Positions 35,281 to 43,469 of a stretch of 64,000 bases of DNA are shown here, piece after piece; within the stretch, counting starts at the first letter, position 1; every line of letters begins with the position of its first letter. This stretch comes from Planomonospora sp. ID82291 (GTDB taxonomy: Bacteria; Actinomycetota; Actinomycetes; Streptosporangiales; Streptosporangiaceae), in the NCBI RefSeq assembly GCF_015711645.1, contig NZ_JABTEX010000002.1, forward strand, positions 1,054,001 through 1,118,000, in the 5' to 3' direction. A program made the translations under genes and the position numbers. The notes below the pieces were generated by a model, which was not told the origin of the DNA, made no database searches, and was given only the letters and a program-made list of their open reading frames with translations.

Positions 35281-37815
35281 ATGAGCACGGACGATCGCGT
35301 TCAGGACCCGGATCGGATACGGGCGCTCCACGCCACCGGCCTGCTGGAGGGAGCCGGGGCGCCGTCGCTGGACCGGGTGACGCGGCTGGCGGTCCGGTGG
35401 CTGCCGGTGCCGATCGCGATGGTGTCGCTGGTCGACGCCGACCGGCAGGTCGTCGTCAGCTCGGCGGGACCGGCGGGCCCGTGGTGTGAAGGGCCGGTGC
35501 CGCTCTCTCAGTCGCTGTGCCGGCACATCGTCGCCACCGGTGCGGCGCTGACCGTGCCGGACGTTCCGGCCGACGACCGCTGGCACGCCGTACGGGCTGC
35601 AGGAGACGGGCTGCTGAAGGCCTACGCCGGGGTGCCGCTGCACGCCGGCCGCCACGTCCTGGGCGCGCTGTGCGCGATCGACACCGCGGCCCGGACGTGG
35701 AGCGCGGAGCAACTGGCGGCGCTGGACGACCTGGCCGCGGTGGCCGAGAGCGAGATCGACCACGGACGCTGCCGGACCGAGGCGCGCCGGTTGGCCGTGC
35801 TGCTCGACAGCCTGGACGAGGGCGTGATCGCCTGCGACGCCGACGGGCGCCTGGTCCAGATCAACCAGCCCATGCGCGAGATCCTGCAGTCGGAGCAGCG
35901 CCCGGACGACCCGCGCGCCTGGGCGTCGGCCTACGGCCTGTTCGACCCCGACGGGCGCCGGCCGCTGGAACCCGGCGAGGTGCCGCTGGCCCGGGCCCTG
36001 GACGGAGAGCACACGCACGGGCAGGAGGTGATGGTGTGCCCGCCCGGCCGCCCCGCCCGCCGGATCGCGGTCAACGCCCGGCCGATCGACGCACCCGACG
36101 GGCGGCGGCTGGGCGCGGTGGCCACCGGACACGACGTCACCGACTCCCACCGCACCGCGCTGCTGCGCGCCGCCCAGCACGCCGTGATCCGCGCGCTGGC
36201 CGAGGACGGGGGGACCGAGGAGGCCGCGACCAGGGTGATCGCCGCGCTCGGCGGCGCGCTCGGCTGGTGCTGCGGGGAGTACTGGCAGGTCGACGACGAC
36301 CAGGCCTCGATCACCCGCATCGCCTCCTGGAGCAAGCCGGGCCGGGACCTGACCGCGTTCGCTGGCCTGCAGCCGCTCGCCCTCATCCGCGGAGAGGGAC
36401 TGCCCGGCCGGGTCTGGGCCGCCGGGAGGCGGATATGGACGCCCGATCCGCAGGCCGACCCCCATGCCTCCGCCCGTCCCCGGCAGGCCCGCGGGACGGA
36501 GCTGCGGGCCGCGATCGGCCTGCCGGTCCACGGCGGGCAGCGCATGCTGGGCGTGCTGACGCTCTTCAGCGACTCCGCCACCGAGCCGGACGAGGAACTG
36601 GCCGACCTGCTGGACGGCGTCTGCGCCTACCTGGGCCGCTATGTGGAGCGGCGCCGCGCCGACGACCTCACCCGCACCCTGGAGATCGCCCGCTACCGCT
36701 TCGACAGGGTGATCGCGCAGATCGACGACTACGTCTGGACGTCGGAGGCTCTGCCCGACGGCCGCTTCCGGCTGCTGTACCGCAGCCCGAACACCGTGGG
36801 CGTGCTCGGCAGCCAGCTCCCCGACATCGACATCGTCGCGGTGCTGGCCCGTTACGTCCACCCCGACGACCAGGAGGCGTTCGAGGCCTTCAACGCGGCC
36901 CTGGCCGCCGGCCGGGCCGTCCAGGCCGAGTACCGCCTCACCGGCATCGACGGCGTCACCCGGTGGGTCTGGAGCCGGGCCGCCCCCCGCCGCGACGGCG
37001 GGCGCCTGCTGGTCGACGGCATCACCACCGACGTCACCGAGCGCCGCGAGCTGGCCGACGAACGCGAGCGCCTGCTGGCCCGCGAACAGGAGCAGGTGCA
37101 CCGGCTGCAGGAGCTGGACCGGCTCAAGGACGAGCTGATGGCGATGGTCAGCCACGAGCTGCGCTCTCCGATCGGTGTCATCCGCGCCTACGCCGAGATG
37201 CTGTGCGGGGCGCCGGACCTGCCGGAGGAGCACTCCGCGTTCCTGGAGGTGATCGACCGCAAGAGCGAGCACCTGCAGCGCCTGGTCGACGACCTGCTGG
37301 ACCTGGCCCGCCTGGAGGACGGCCGGCTGTCGGTCGAGGCCCGCACGGTGTGGCTGACCCGGCTGATCCGCCAGGCCGTCGACGACCACCGGGCGGCGGC
37401 GGCGGCCAAGGACGTCACCCTGACGGCCGAGCTGCCCCATCACCTCCAGGTGCGAGCCGACCCGGTGCGGTTGCGCCAGGTGATGGACAACCTGCTCTCG
37501 AACGCGATCAAGTACACGCCCGGCGGCGGGACCGTCGCCGTCACCGCGGTCCCGCCGCACGGCGGCGACGGCGGTTCCCCGCGCATGGTCGCCGTCACCG
37601 TCGCCGACAGCGGCATCGGCATCCCCGCCGAACAGTACGAGCACCTGTTCTCCCGGTTCTTCCGGGCCTCCAGCGCCCGCGCGGCCGGGATCAAGGGCAC
37701 CGGGCTGGGCCTGGCCATCACCAGGGCCATCGTGAACGCGCACGGCGGCACCATCACCGCCGCGCCCCGCGAGGGCGGCGGCACCGCCTTCACCGTGCGC
37801 CTGCCCGTCGGATGA
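35281..37815 (+). CDS. GAF/PAS multi-domain sensor histidine kinase, paralogue A
   Basis: A protein of 844 residues. Domain order is GAF (about 20-155), PAS (165-285), GAF (300-455), PAS (470-575), HisKA with MVSHELRSPIGVIRAYAEML (phosphoacceptor His) and HATPase_c with DNLLSNAIKYTP, DSGIGIP and GTGLGLAI. There are no membrane helices, so it is cytoplasmic. ATG 35281 follows GGGGTGAGG. A very similar kinase lies at 56883-59459 with the same domain order and shared motifs in every domain. No response regulator gene is next to either. GAF/PAS pairs suggest sensing of a small ligand, light or redox; the cue is unknown. Confidence 0.9.
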   Translation: MSTDDRVQDPDRIRALHATGLLEGAGAPSLDRVTRLAVRWLPVPIAMVSLVDADRQVVVSSAGPAGPWCEGPVPLSQSLCRHIVATGAALTVPDVPADDRWHAVRAAGDGLLKAYAGVPLHAGRHVLGALCAIDTAARTWSAEQLAALDDLAAVAESEIDHGRCRTEARRLAVLLDSLDEGVIACDADGRLVQINQPMREILQSEQRPDDPRAWASAYGLFDPDGRRPLEPGEVPLARALDGEHTHGQEVMVCPPGRPARRIAVNARPIDAPDGRRLGAVATGHDVTDSHRTALLRAAQHAVIRALAEDGGTEEAATRVIAALGGALGWCCGEYWQVDDDQASITRIASWSKPGRDLTAFAGLQPLALIRGEGLPGRVWAAGRRIWTPDPQADPHASARPRQARGTELRAAIGLPVHGGQRMLGVLTLFSDSATEPDEELADLLDGVCAYLGRYVERRRADDLTRTLEIARYRFDRVIAQIDDYVWTSEALPDGRFRLLYRSPNTVGVLGSQLPDIDIVAVLARYVHPDDQEAFEAFNAALAAGRAVQAEYRLTGIDGVTRWVWSRAAPRRDGGRLLVDGITTDVTERRELADERERLLAREQEQVHRLQELDRLKDELMAMVSHELRSPIGVIRAYAEMLCGAPDLPEEHSAFLEVIDRKSEHLQRLVDDLLDLARLEDGRLSVEARTVWLTRLIRQAVDDHRAAAAAKDVTLTAELPHHLQVRADPVRLRQVMDNLLSNAIKYTPGGGTVAVTAVPPHGGDGGSPRMVAVTVADSGIGIPAEQYEHLFSRFFRASSARAAGIKGTGLGLAITRAIVNAHGGTITAAPREGGGTAFTVRLPVG

Positions 37816-37851
37816 CCGGTGACCGGTGCGCCACGGGGGCCGGGTGCCGTG

Positions 37852-37924
37852 TGGCGGGTGTGGGAATCGAACCCACCTGGAGCGGCTTATGAAACCGCCG
37901 GGCACGCCAGCGCCCCCACCCGCC
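37852..37924 (-). tRNA. tRNA with CAT anticodon (tRNA-Met, or tRNA-Ile2)
   Basis: The minus strand folds as a complete cloverleaf: acceptor GGCGGGT/ACCCGCC (7 pairs), D stem GGGC/GCCC with an 8-nt loop containing GG, anticodon stem GCGGT/GCCGC with loop TTCATAA (anticodon CAT, 37889-37891), a 5-nt variable loop and T arm GTGGG-TTCGATT-CCCAC, discriminator A. CCA is not encoded. Positions 8-9 read GG, while T8 is nearly universal in tRNAs, so this may be a divergent or decaying copy. The perfect first pair G-C excludes an initiator tRNA. On the opposite strand it gives the false frame GNRTHLERL typical of tRNA antisense. Confidence 0.75.
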
Positions 37925-37933
37925 GGGAACGCG

Positions 37934-37968
37934 AAAAAGCCGCCCCGGTCCGAATGCCCGGGACGGCT
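37934..37968 (-). terminator. Rho-independent terminator with T-run
   Basis: On the minus strand AGCCGTCCCGG, a 9-nt loop and CCGGGGCGGCT are followed by TTTTT. It would stop transcripts coming from the GNAT gene side 10 bp before the tRNA gene begins. It is one of the few hairpins here with a T-run. Confidence 0.75.
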
Positions 37969-38052
37969 CGCAGCTGACATCGCCGATCGTCACATGCGCG
38001 CCCGCCCGGGCGTTTCCATTCGACGTCGGAGATGCATTCCGGTTTCCTTTCC

Positions 38053-38170
38053 GTATCGCGCGGACCGGGTCCGTACTGCGCGGACCGGGTCCGTACTGCG
38101 CGGACCGGGTCCGTACTGCGCGGACCGGGTCCGTACTGCGCGGACCGGGTCCATATCGCGCGGACCGAGC
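38053..38170. repeat. 20-bp tandem array of palindromes, about six copies
   Basis: Six copies of a 20-bp unit, each carrying the palindrome CGGACC-G-GGTCCG (outer copies with one or two changes) linked by TACTGCG. The exact 20-bp period places each palindrome on nearly the same helical face. It lies in the gap between the T-run terminator and the GNAT gene. Confidence 0.9.
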
Positions 38171-38221
38171 ATGCCACGCCGGAACGGCCCGGCGCGACGC
38201 GTTTTCCCGGCGGTACGGACG

Positions 38222-38749
38222 TCAGCCGGTCAGCTCGCCCTCCAGGAGGGTCATGATGAGGTGGTCGTGCCACCGGCCGTCGCGGCGGAAGGAATGGCGC
38301 CGCCTGCCATCGACGGAGAAACCGGCCTTCTCGTAGACCCGGACCGCCGCCGCGTTCTCGGCGACGACCCAGAGGGCGATCGAGTGCAGCCGCATCCGGT
38401 CGAAGCCGTACCGGCAGACCACCCGGGTGGCGTCGGTGCCGTAGCCCCTGCCCCAGCAGTCCTTCTCGCCGATGTAGAGGTCGAGTTCGGCGCTGCCGGT
38501 CTCCGGTTCGGTGTCGCCGAGCCGGGTGATCCCGATCAGCCGCCCCTCGTCGAGGGTCTCGATCACGAGGAGCACGCCGTCGTAGGAGTTGGCCTCCCTC
38601 TCCTCGCACCGGGCGGCGACCTGGGCCAGCGATTTCGGATAGCCGTCGTCCATCCAGCGCATGACCTCCGGGTCGCTGTTCCAGCGCCACAGGGCCTCGG
38701 CGTCCGACGGTTCCATGGCGCGCAGCCGTACGAGATCTCCGGTCAGCAA
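38222..38749 (-). CDS. GNAT-family N-acetyltransferase (RimJ/RimL-like)
   Basis: A protein of 175 residues. It has the Acetyltransf_3 pattern: N-terminal LVRLRAMEPSDAEALWRWNS, the acetyl-CoA-binding region GEKDCWGRGYGTDATRVVCR (Q/RxxGxG/A-like), and C-terminal VVAENAAAVRVYEKAGFSVD. Such enzymes acetylate ribosomal protein N-termini, antibiotics or small amines; the substrate cannot be told. ATG 38749 is the natural start. The transcript would run into the 20-bp palindrome array before meeting a T-run terminator. Confidence 0.85.
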   Translation of the reverse strand: MLTGDLVRLRAMEPSDAEALWRWNSDPEVMRWMDDGYPKSLAQVAARCEEREANSYDGVLLVIETLDEGRLIGITRLGDTEPETGSAELDLYIGEKDCWGRGYGTDATRVVCRYGFDRMRLHSIALWVVAENAAAVRVYEKAGFSVDGRRRHSFRRDGRWHDHLIMTLLEGELTG

Positions 38750-38914
38750 GGAATCCGCTCCGTTCGGTGGGGAAAGGCGGAACGGGGAATTCCTGGCATT
38801 CGTCCGAGGGGCCGATCAATCGGTTATCCGGGCGGCCGGGCTGGTGACGGAACCGGTCAGCCTGATGCCGTCCGGTCCACCCGGTGAGTCCGGTCCGTCG
38901 GGTCCGCCCGGAGG

Positions 38915-39439
38915 TCAGCCGCAGGTGATCTCGGTGAAGGTCGGGGGCGACTGGGCCGCGCCGACGAAGCCGATGTCGGTGGCGGTGGCGCCGGGGGCCA
39001 GGACGGATCCGCCGTCTCCGGGCGCGTGGATCATCGCGATGGGGCCGCTCTGCATGTGGGTGCCGTTCCAGGCCTGGGTGATGGTCGCCCCCTTGGGGAG
39101 GACCCACTGGATGTACCAGCCGCCCAGCGGCGTGTCGGCCGTGTTGGTGATCGTCGCGGTGGCGCGGTACCCGCCTGGCCAGGTCTCGACGAGCTTGAGC
39201 GCGGCCTTGCAACTGCGGGCCGGAGGTGCGGGCAGGGCCGCGGGGTCGGCGGGGAGCGAGGAGGGGGCCGTACCCGCCGGAGCGGGAGGGGAGGGGGCGC
39301 CGCCCGGCGGAGCCACCGGATGCGCGGCGGTGTGCCGGACCGCGGGGCCGTCGCCGCCGACGCAGGCCGCCGCGAGCAGGGCCACCGCGGCCCCCAGGGA
39401 GAGGGCGCCCAGGATCGTGGTGGTCTTCCCCTGCGTCAC
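38915..39439 (-). CDS. Lipoprotein with cellulose/chitin-binding CBM2 domain
   Basis: A protein of 174 residues. A signal peptide ends in a lipobox, LAAACVGG, followed by a Pro/Ala-rich linker (about 25-75) and a CBM2 domain (80-174) with the conserved Cys pair, TWPGGYRATATITNTADTPL, GWYIQWVLPKGATITQAWNG and a C-terminal ITCG. CBM2 binds cellulose or chitin through surface Trp residues. Lipid anchoring of a bare CBM2 is unusual; it could hold polysaccharide at the cell surface. It lies 66 bp downstream of the LPMO gene, same strand, so the two may be co-transcribed. Confidence 0.85.
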   Translation of the reverse strand: MTQGKTTTILGALSLGAAVALLAAACVGGDGPAVRHTAAHPVAPPGGAPSPPAPAGTAPSSLPADPAALPAPPARSCKAALKLVETWPGGYRATATITNTADTPLGGWYIQWVLPKGATITQAWNGTHMQSGPIAMIHAPGDGGSVLAPGATATDIGFVGAAQSPPTFTEITCG

Positions 39440-39505
39440 GGCTGTCCTCCCGGGGAGGGACGGCGGGGGCCCGGCCGGGCGGGCCGGTGGGCCCCCGGGA
39501 GTCGG

Positions 39506-40579
39506 TCAGGGACTGGTGCAGGTCAGGGACGGGGAGCCGGGGGAGCCGTTGCCGGTGAACCCGAAGGTGGTCGAGCCGCCCGCGGGGACCGCCCGGTTCC
39601 AGGCGGCGTTCTTGGCGGTGACGGAGGATCCGGAGACGGTATGGGTGGCGTTCCACAGGCTGTTGATGCCGCTGCCGCCGGGCAGCGTCCAGGTGACGGT
39701 CCAGCCGTTGAGGCCGGAGGAGCCGGGGTTGCTCACGGTGACCTCACCCTGGAAGCCGCCCGGCCAGGTGCTGACGGTCGTGAAGGAGGCGGTGCAGGAG
39801 GCCGGGTCGCCGGTGGGGGTCGACGTCGGGGTGGCCGTGGGCGTGGCGGTCGGGTCCGGGTCGGGGTTGCCCCCGCGGCCGACGCCGGTCACCTCGCCGT
39901 CGCCGCCGTCGAAGACGACGTCGGAGCAGTTGTAGAAGGTCTCGGCGCTGTCGGAGCGCTTCCACACCGAGTAGATGACGTGGCGGCCGGACTTGCCGGA
40001 GGGCAGGGTGGCGTTCCAGTAGTAGTGCGCGTCGTTGGTGCCCGGCGAGCCGACGCTGTCGGGGTGGTCGGCCGTGTCGAAGGGCTGCTCCTCCAGGTCG
40101 TCCCAGGTGAGCGGCTTGGTGGGGTCGTAGCCGTCCTTGGTGACGTACAGGTAGAACCAGCCCGGGTGGGCGGCCCACTTGTTGTACTTGACCTGGATCT
40201 GCCGCCCGGCGGTCAGGTGGGTCACCGGCCAGTCGCTGCGGGCGAGGTCGAACCCGGTGAAGTTGGGGTTGCCGCCGCTGCACAGCTGCCCGTCGGGCAC
40301 GAAGCCGCGGGTCCGCCCGGCTCCGTCGGAGCGGAGCACGCTGAACCAGTTGTAGAGGGAGTTGTCGCCGCTCCGGGCGACGGCCGCCGCACAGGCCGGG
40401 TTGATGGGGACGATGTTCCCCTGCGGGCTGAGGCCGTCCTGCCAGCAGAAGTAGGTCCGGCTGCCGGGCACCATCATGGCGCCGTGAGCCGAGGCCGAGC
40501 TCGGAACGAGGACGACCGCGAGAAGCGCGGACATGAACGTGACCGCGCAGGCGACAGCGATCCTTCGCCAATTGCGCAC
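39506..40579 (-). CDS. AA10 lytic polysaccharide monooxygenase with CBM2 domain
   Basis: A protein of 357 residues. The Sec signal peptide ends SSASA, and the mature protein begins HGAMMVPGSRTYFCW, so His1 would form the copper histidine brace with the second His in KWAAHPGWFYLYVT. The AA10 catalytic domain runs to about residue 225. A Thr/Pro linker (PTATPTATPTSTPTGD) leads to a C-terminal CBM2 (TWPGGFQGEVTVSNPGSSGL). The enzyme oxidatively cuts cellulose or chitin. It is followed by the CBM2 lipoprotein gene. Its upstream region holds an AAGCGCTT palindrome (40629-40636) that could be a LacI-type operator core, but this is weak evidence. Confidence 0.95.
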   Translation of the reverse strand: MRNWRRIAVACAVTFMSALLAVVLVPSSASAHGAMMVPGSRTYFCWQDGLSPQGNIVPINPACAAAVARSGDNSLYNWFSVLRSDGAGRTRGFVPDGQLCSGGNPNFTGFDLARSDWPVTHLTAGRQIQVKYNKWAAHPGWFYLYVTKDGYDPTKPLTWDDLEEQPFDTADHPDSVGSPGTNDAHYYWNATLPSGKSGRHVIYSVWKRSDSAETFYNCSDVVFDGGDGEVTGVGRGGNPDPDPTATPTATPTSTPTGDPASCTASFTTVSTWPGGFQGEVTVSNPGSSGLNGWTVTWTLPGGSGINSLWNATHTVSGSSVTAKNAAWNRAVPAGGSTTFGFTGNGSPGSPSLTCTSP

Positions 40580-40962
40580 TGAACTGACCGACCTTTCGGG
40601 ATGGCGGGCTTACCGGTCGACTGCAGCGAAGCGCTTACGCGAAACGGACTCTAAGTCGCCATTGCAAAGGTGTAAACGAAAGGGGCCCCCGCGAGGCCGT
40701 TCCGGGGGAGAAAGGCCAGTTGACGGCGTATCCGAGTGGTGCGGGGCAGATGAAAGATTCATGCCGCCCGGGAGGCGGCGGGGGAATTCCGGGACATCGG
40801 GGACGCGGCTGGACGGCCATTCCGGTGTCGTCCGGATATGCCCCCGGGAAGCGCCCGCCGGCGGGTGGCCGGGGGCGGGCGGGCGCGCCGCCGAAGGGGT
40901 TCCGGCGGGTGGCCGGGGGCGGGCGGGCGCGCCGCCGAAGGGGTTCCGGCGGGTGGACGGGG
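40580..40962. other. Intergenic region with LPMO promoter and 44-bp repeat
   Basis: No gene was seen in these 383 bp. The LPMO side holds an AAGCGCTT palindrome at 40629-40636 and a relatively A/T-rich segment, a possible promoter/operator. From about 40860 the region is filled by 44-bp repeats that run into the 3' end of the ROK gene. Confidence 0.55.
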
Positions 40963-40984
40963 TCAGGCGGGCGCGCCGCCGAAG
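40863..40984. repeat. 44-bp tandem array spanning the ROK gene stop codon
   Basis: The block GCGCGCCGCCGAAG recurs at 40883, 40927 and 40971, exactly 44 bp apart, with near-identical intervening sequence. The third copy is the coding end of the ROK gene and includes its stop codon (40963-40965). Confidence 0.85.
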
Positions 40985-41997
40985 ACGTCGCGGTGGGCGA
41001 TCGACAGGGCGGTGAAGACGGCGCCGTGCAGGACCGCGTTGCCCTCCACGGTGCTCGCCAGGACCAGGGTGGGGGCGGGGGAGAGCGCGGCGAGGTGCCC
41101 GCCGACCCGTTCGGCCAGGTCCTCCCCGCCGGAGCGCCCGGTCCTGCCGCCGAGGACGACGAGCCCGGGGTCCAGGACGGCGACCGCGGCCAGGACGCCC
41201 TCGGCGATCCGGGCGGAGAAGGCGTCCGGGTCGAGTCCGCGGACGGCCTCGGCGCCCACCAGCTCGCAGAACGGCGTGCCGGACGGCTTGAGCCAGCCGA
41301 TCTCCCCGGCGCCCCCCGACGCGCCGTGCCGCAGCCGCCCGCCGAGGACGACCGCGGCGCCCACCCCGTCGTCCAGCCAGAGCAGGACGAAGTCCTCGCG
41401 GCCGCGGGCGGACCCGGCGCGGTGCTCGGCGACGGCGGCGAGGTTGACCTCGTTCTCCAGGGTCACCGGGGCGCCCAGGCTCGCGCCGAGGACGCGCGGC
41501 AGGTCGGGCCGCCACCCGGGCACGCCGTTGTCGGCCAGCAGGCTCCCGGTGGCCGGGTGGAACAGGCCGGGGGCGCCGAGCACGGCCGCGTGCACGGGCC
41601 GGGTGCCCGCCGCCTCCGCGACCGCGCCGGTGACGGCCGCGGCCAGGTCGTCGCCCGCCCGCAGGGGCCGGGCGGCCGAGCCGACGGTGCGGCCGGTGAT
41701 GTCGGCGACGGCGACGTTGACCGCGTCGCGGCGCACGTCCACGCCGGCCACGTGGGCGCGGTCGGCGATGAGGCCGTACAGGCGCGCGTTCGGCCCCCGG
41801 CGGTCCCCTCCGGTCTCCCCGGTGACCGCGATCAGGCCGTTCGCCTGCAACCGCTCGATCAGGTCGGACACGGTCGGGCGGGACAGGCCGGTGAGCTCGC
41901 GGAGCCGGGGGGCGGTCAGCGGCCCGTGCTCGAGCAGGAGGTCGAGGGCGAGGCGGTCGTTGATCACTCGGGCCAGCTGCGGGGTGGCGGTCCTCAT
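40963..41997 (-). CDS. ROK-family transcriptional regulator
   Basis: A protein of 344 residues. The winged HTH is at residues 5-65 (LLEHGPLTAPRLRELTGLSR, then PTVSDLIERL). The ROK sugar-kinase-like domain follows (VHAAVLGAPGLFHPATGSLL, then GASGGAGEIGWLKPSGTPFC). The usual zinc-site cysteines are reduced to one, and kinase activity is unlikely. ATG 41997 (MRTATPQLARVIN) is preferred as the typical ROK-repressor N-terminus; GTG 42012 is an alternative. It is divergent from an MFS transporter gene with a palindromic site between them. It probably represses that transporter until a sugar binds. Confidence 0.88.
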   Translation of the reverse strand: MRTATPQLARVINDRLALDLLLEHGPLTAPRLRELTGLSRPTVSDLIERLQANGLIAVTGETGGDRRGPNARLYGLIADRAHVAGVDVRRDAVNVAVADITGRTVGSAARPLRAGDDLAAAVTGAVAEAAGTRPVHAAVLGAPGLFHPATGSLLADNGVPGWRPDLPRVLGASLGAPVTLENEVNLAAVAEHRAGSARGREDFVLLWLDDGVGAAVVLGGRLRHGASGGAGEIGWLKPSGTPFCELVGAEAVRGLDPDAFSARIAEGVLAAVAVLDPGLVVLGGRTGRSGGEDLAERVGGHLAALSPAPTLVLASTVEGNAVLHGAVFTALSIAHRDVFGGAPA

Positions 41998-42030
41998 GCC
42001 GCCATTGTCCACGACCGGAAAAAGAGGGTT

Positions 42031-42054
42031 TTAATCAGGTAGCCTGCCTGTTAA
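42031..42054. promoter_or_regulatory. Imperfect inverted repeat, likely ROK operator
   Basis: TTAATCAGG and CCTGTTAA face each other across 7 bp, offset by one base. It lies 11 bp before the MFS start and 34 bp before the ROK start. TAGCCT in its centre could be the MFS -10 element. Confidence 0.55.
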
Positions 42055-42064
42055 TTTTGAGCCC

Positions 42065-43243
42065 ATGCCTACCGACACACGACGCGCCCGGATCGCCGTC
42101 GCCGCGGTGTTCGCCGTGCACGGCGCGGTCGCCGGAACCTGGGCGACCCGCATCCCGTGGCTGTAGGACCACCTCGGGCTGGACTCCGCCGCGCTGGGGA
42201 TCGCCCTGTTCTTCCCGGCCCTCGGCGCCTTCGTGGCCATGCCGATGTCCGGCCGCCTGATCCACCGGTACGGCGGGCGGACGGCGACGCGGGTCCTGCT
42301 CGCCCTGTGGTGCGCAGCGCTGGCGCTCCCCGCCCTGGCCCCCGGCCTCCCCTGGCTCTGCGCCGCGCTCTTCCTGTACGGCGCCGCCGCCGGCACGTGC
42401 GACGTCGCGATGAACGCGCAGGGGGTGGTCGTCGAGCAGCGGCTGGGACGCTCCGTCATGTCGGGGCTGCACGGCATGTGGAGCGTCGGCGGTCTGGTCG
42501 GCGCGGGCGCGGGCGCGCTCGCCGCCGAGTTCGCCGTCGACGCGCGCCTGCACCACGCGGTGGCGGCGCTGGTGCTGCTGGCCGTCGGCGCCGTGGTGAG
42601 CCGGACGCTGCTCGACACCCGGCCCGAGCCCGGGGAGCAGGCCCCGCCCCGGTTCGCCGTGCCGCCGCGGGCGATCCTCGTGATCGGCGTCGTCGGGTTC
42701 TGCGCCACCTTCGCCGAGGGCGCCGGCCGGAACTGGGCCGCCGTCTACATCGAGGACGTCACCGGCGCGGGAGCCGGGCTCGCGGCGGCCTCCTTCGCCG
42801 TCTTCTCCCTGGCCATGTCGGTCACCCGGCTGGCCGGGGACCTGGTCGTCGACCGGTTGGGGCCGGTCCTGACCGTCCGCGCCGGAGGACTGCTCGCCGC
42901 GGCGGGCTGCCTCCTGGTCGCCGCCGCCCGCACCCCGTGGCCGGGCGTCGCCGGGTTCGTCCTGCTGGGCCTGGGCGTCGCCGTGACCGTGCCGCTGGTC
43001 TTCGCCGCCGGAGGCAACGCCGCCCCGACACCCGGCCAGGGCGTGGCGGGGATCGCGACGATCACCTACCTGTCGGGCCTGGTGGCTCCGGCGGTGATCG
43101 GCTGGGTGGCCGACGCGACCTCGCTGCCCGCCGCGTTCGCCCTGATCGCGGCCGTCTGCCTGGCGGGAACCGGGCTGGCCGGCGCGCTGCGGCCCCGCCC
43201 CGCCGTACCCGTGGTCCCGGTGAAGGAGCCCGCGGGCCGCTGA
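42065..43243 (+). pseudogene. MFS transporter gene interrupted by an in-frame TAG
   Basis: The frame from ATG 42065 reads MPTDTRRARIAVAAVFAVHG and on to RIPWL. It then meets TAG at 42164-42166 (codon 34) and continues without break as DHLGLDSAALGIALFFPALG to a normal C-terminus ending KEPAGR. Homologues of this family have Gln or Lys at the stop position, so a single C-to-T change (CAG to TAG) explains it. About 12 membrane helices remain coded. Re-initiation at ATG 42233 would lose the first helix or two. Unless the stop is a sequencing error or is read through, no intact transporter is made. Confidence 0.8.
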
Positions 43244-43318
43244 CGGCGGGGGAGGAGCCGGCGGGCCGCCGGGGCGAAGGAGCCCGCAGGCCGTCGGCGG
43301 GGCGGGGGAGCCGACGGC
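43220..43318. repeat. Degenerate 27-28-bp array from the MFS stop codon onward
   Basis: The last coding block, GGAGCCCGCGGGCCGCTGA, is followed by diverged copies (GGAGCCGGCGGGCCGCCG, then GGAGCCCGCAGGCCGTCG and a partial one). Confidence 0.65.
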
Positions 43319-43469
43319 GCGGGTGGTGACTGAGGGGTGGCCGAGGGTAGGAGAAGGGTCCGGGACCGTTCGGCTCCGTGTTCCCGCCTGCCGTGCACCG
43401 GGGTCGCGGAACGCTCCGAGGGACCCCGGACGGGTCCGGGACGTCGCGCGCGGGGGAGGAGACGGCGCC

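Noticed and set aside
38053-38170. Possible CRISPR array
   Set aside because: Units are contiguous without spacers and no cas genes are present.
37826-38887. Open frame containing GNRTHLERL
   Set aside because: Known artefact of translating a tRNA gene backwards.
40629-40636. CebR/CelR operator before the LPMO gene
   Set aside because: Only the AAGCGCTT core is present; the outer TGGG/CCCA bases of the known box are missing.
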